Assembly (NCBI GenBank): GCA_035529715.1
Contig: DATKWF010000023.1
Span: 1-5,008, forward strand
Origin: DATKWF01 sp035529715
Lineage (GTDB): Bacteria > Chloroflexota > Dehalococcoidia > Dehalococcoidales > RBG-16-60-22
DNA: 5,008 nt
Reading direction: 5' to 3'
Shown: in pieces, positions 4,675 through 5,008 of the stretch
How the letters are laid out: each line of letters starts with the position of its first letter
Numbering within the stretch: the first letter of the stretch is position 1
Position numbers and translations under genes: made by a program
The notes under the pieces: generated by a model
Told to the model about the DNA's origin: nothing
Databases searched by the model: none
The model's input: only the letters and a program-made list of their open reading frames with translations

Positions 4675-5008
4675 TTACCTCCCCACCTCCACCCACAGAC
4701 TCTCCCCATCGGTAGTGAATTCTATCGTGCCGTGCTTATCGGTGCGGTAAATATCTTCTGTGTTTAGTTTCTCCTTCAGCCTGTCTAAGACCTCGTCGCT
4801 TGGGTGGCCGAATTTATTATCGGCACCTACCGAGATGACAGCCAAGTGGGGGTTGACAACCGCCAGAAATTGGGGGGTGGTGGAGGTATCCGAGCCGTGG
4901 TGGGCAACCTTGAGCACGGTGCTGTGCAGTTCCGCCCTATCGGCAGTGAGTTTAAACTCTACCTCTTGCCTGATATCGGCGGTGAGCAGGAAACTGACAT
5001 CGTCCCGA
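4675..5008 (-). CDS. ComEC/Rec2-like metallo-beta-lactamase-fold protein, C-terminal part (runs off right edge)
   Basis: The C-terminal 110 residues are present, and the frame stays open to the window edge. GTG 4917 is an internal valine, not a start, because coding similarity continues upstream. The visible order fits the soluble MBL-like domain of ComEC-type proteins: VSFLLTADI (4-12 of the fragment; usually LLTGD, with the metal-ligand Asp kept), VLKVAHHGSDTST (31-43, ligand histidines), AVISVGADNKFGHPSDEVL (56-74), and IYRTDKHGTIEFTTDG (85-100). In ComEC this domain belongs to the inner-membrane DNA-uptake channel and may degrade the non-transported strand. Stand-alone secreted or cytoplasmic proteins share the same fold. 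With no membrane channel in view I cannot tell full ComEC from a stand-alone hydrolase. It converges on the 67-residue membrane-protein gene. Confidence 0.88.
   Translation of the reverse strand, partial: RDDVSFLLTADIRQEVEFKLTADRAELHSTVLKVAHHGSDTSTTPQFLAVVNPHLAVISVGADNKFGHPSDEVLDRLKEKLNTEDIYRTDKHGTIEFTTDGESLWVEVGR

Noticed and set aside
4424..4696. Minus-strand ORF of 90 codons
   Set aside because: Antisense to the 67-residue membrane gene, whose AGGAGG and two-helix layout are much stronger.

Overview
The window looks like a bacterial chromosome segment. I lean towards Chloroflexota (Dehalococcoidia-like), but this is inference from general resemblance: a MutL of the endonuclease type with no sign of MutH, a PyrE with a C-terminal CxxC, a small two-helix membrane protein, and an N-terminally anchored Holliday-junction-resolvase-like protein. 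No rRNA, tRNA, CRISPR array or insertion sequence was seen. TGA works as a normal stop here, since lepB and the 67-residue membrane gene both end in TGA.

Layout. (1) 1-341, minus: 5' part of an unrecognised two-helix membrane protein, running off the left edge, with a putative promoter so close that its message would be leaderless. (2) 342-597: dense regulatory spacer with an orphan terminator-like hairpin, a C/G-rich hairpin with a G-quadruplex pattern, and two near-consensus sigma70-type promoters in tandem. A perfect 10-bp inverted repeat fills the gap between the -35 and -10 of the second promoter. (3) 598-2298, plus: complete mutL. (4) 2295-2753, minus: gene for a membrane-anchored PD-(D/E)XK protein of the Holliday-junction-resolvase-related type, broken by one in-frame TGA and sharing a CTAG with the mutL stop. 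(5) 2825-3947, minus: two-gene operon lepB-pyrE with a strong promoter at 3976-4005 and a hairpin after pyrE. (6) 4006-4250: no convincing gene, but promoter-like boxes and a hairpin plus T-run that could bound a small RNA. (7) 4251-4325, minus: a 24-residue single-span membrane protein gene. (8) 4463-4666, plus: a 67-residue two-helix membrane protein. (9) 4675-5008, minus: C-terminal 110 residues of a ComEC-like metallo-beta-lactamase-fold protein, running off the right edge.

The genes are mainly housekeeping: mismatch repair, pyrimidine synthesis, protein secretion, and possibly DNA uptake. The most unusual points are the operator-like repeat inside a mutL promoter, the stop codon interrupting an otherwise intact nuclease gene, the two short membrane proteins, and the possible small RNA. 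I see no evidence of a complete new multi-gene system.
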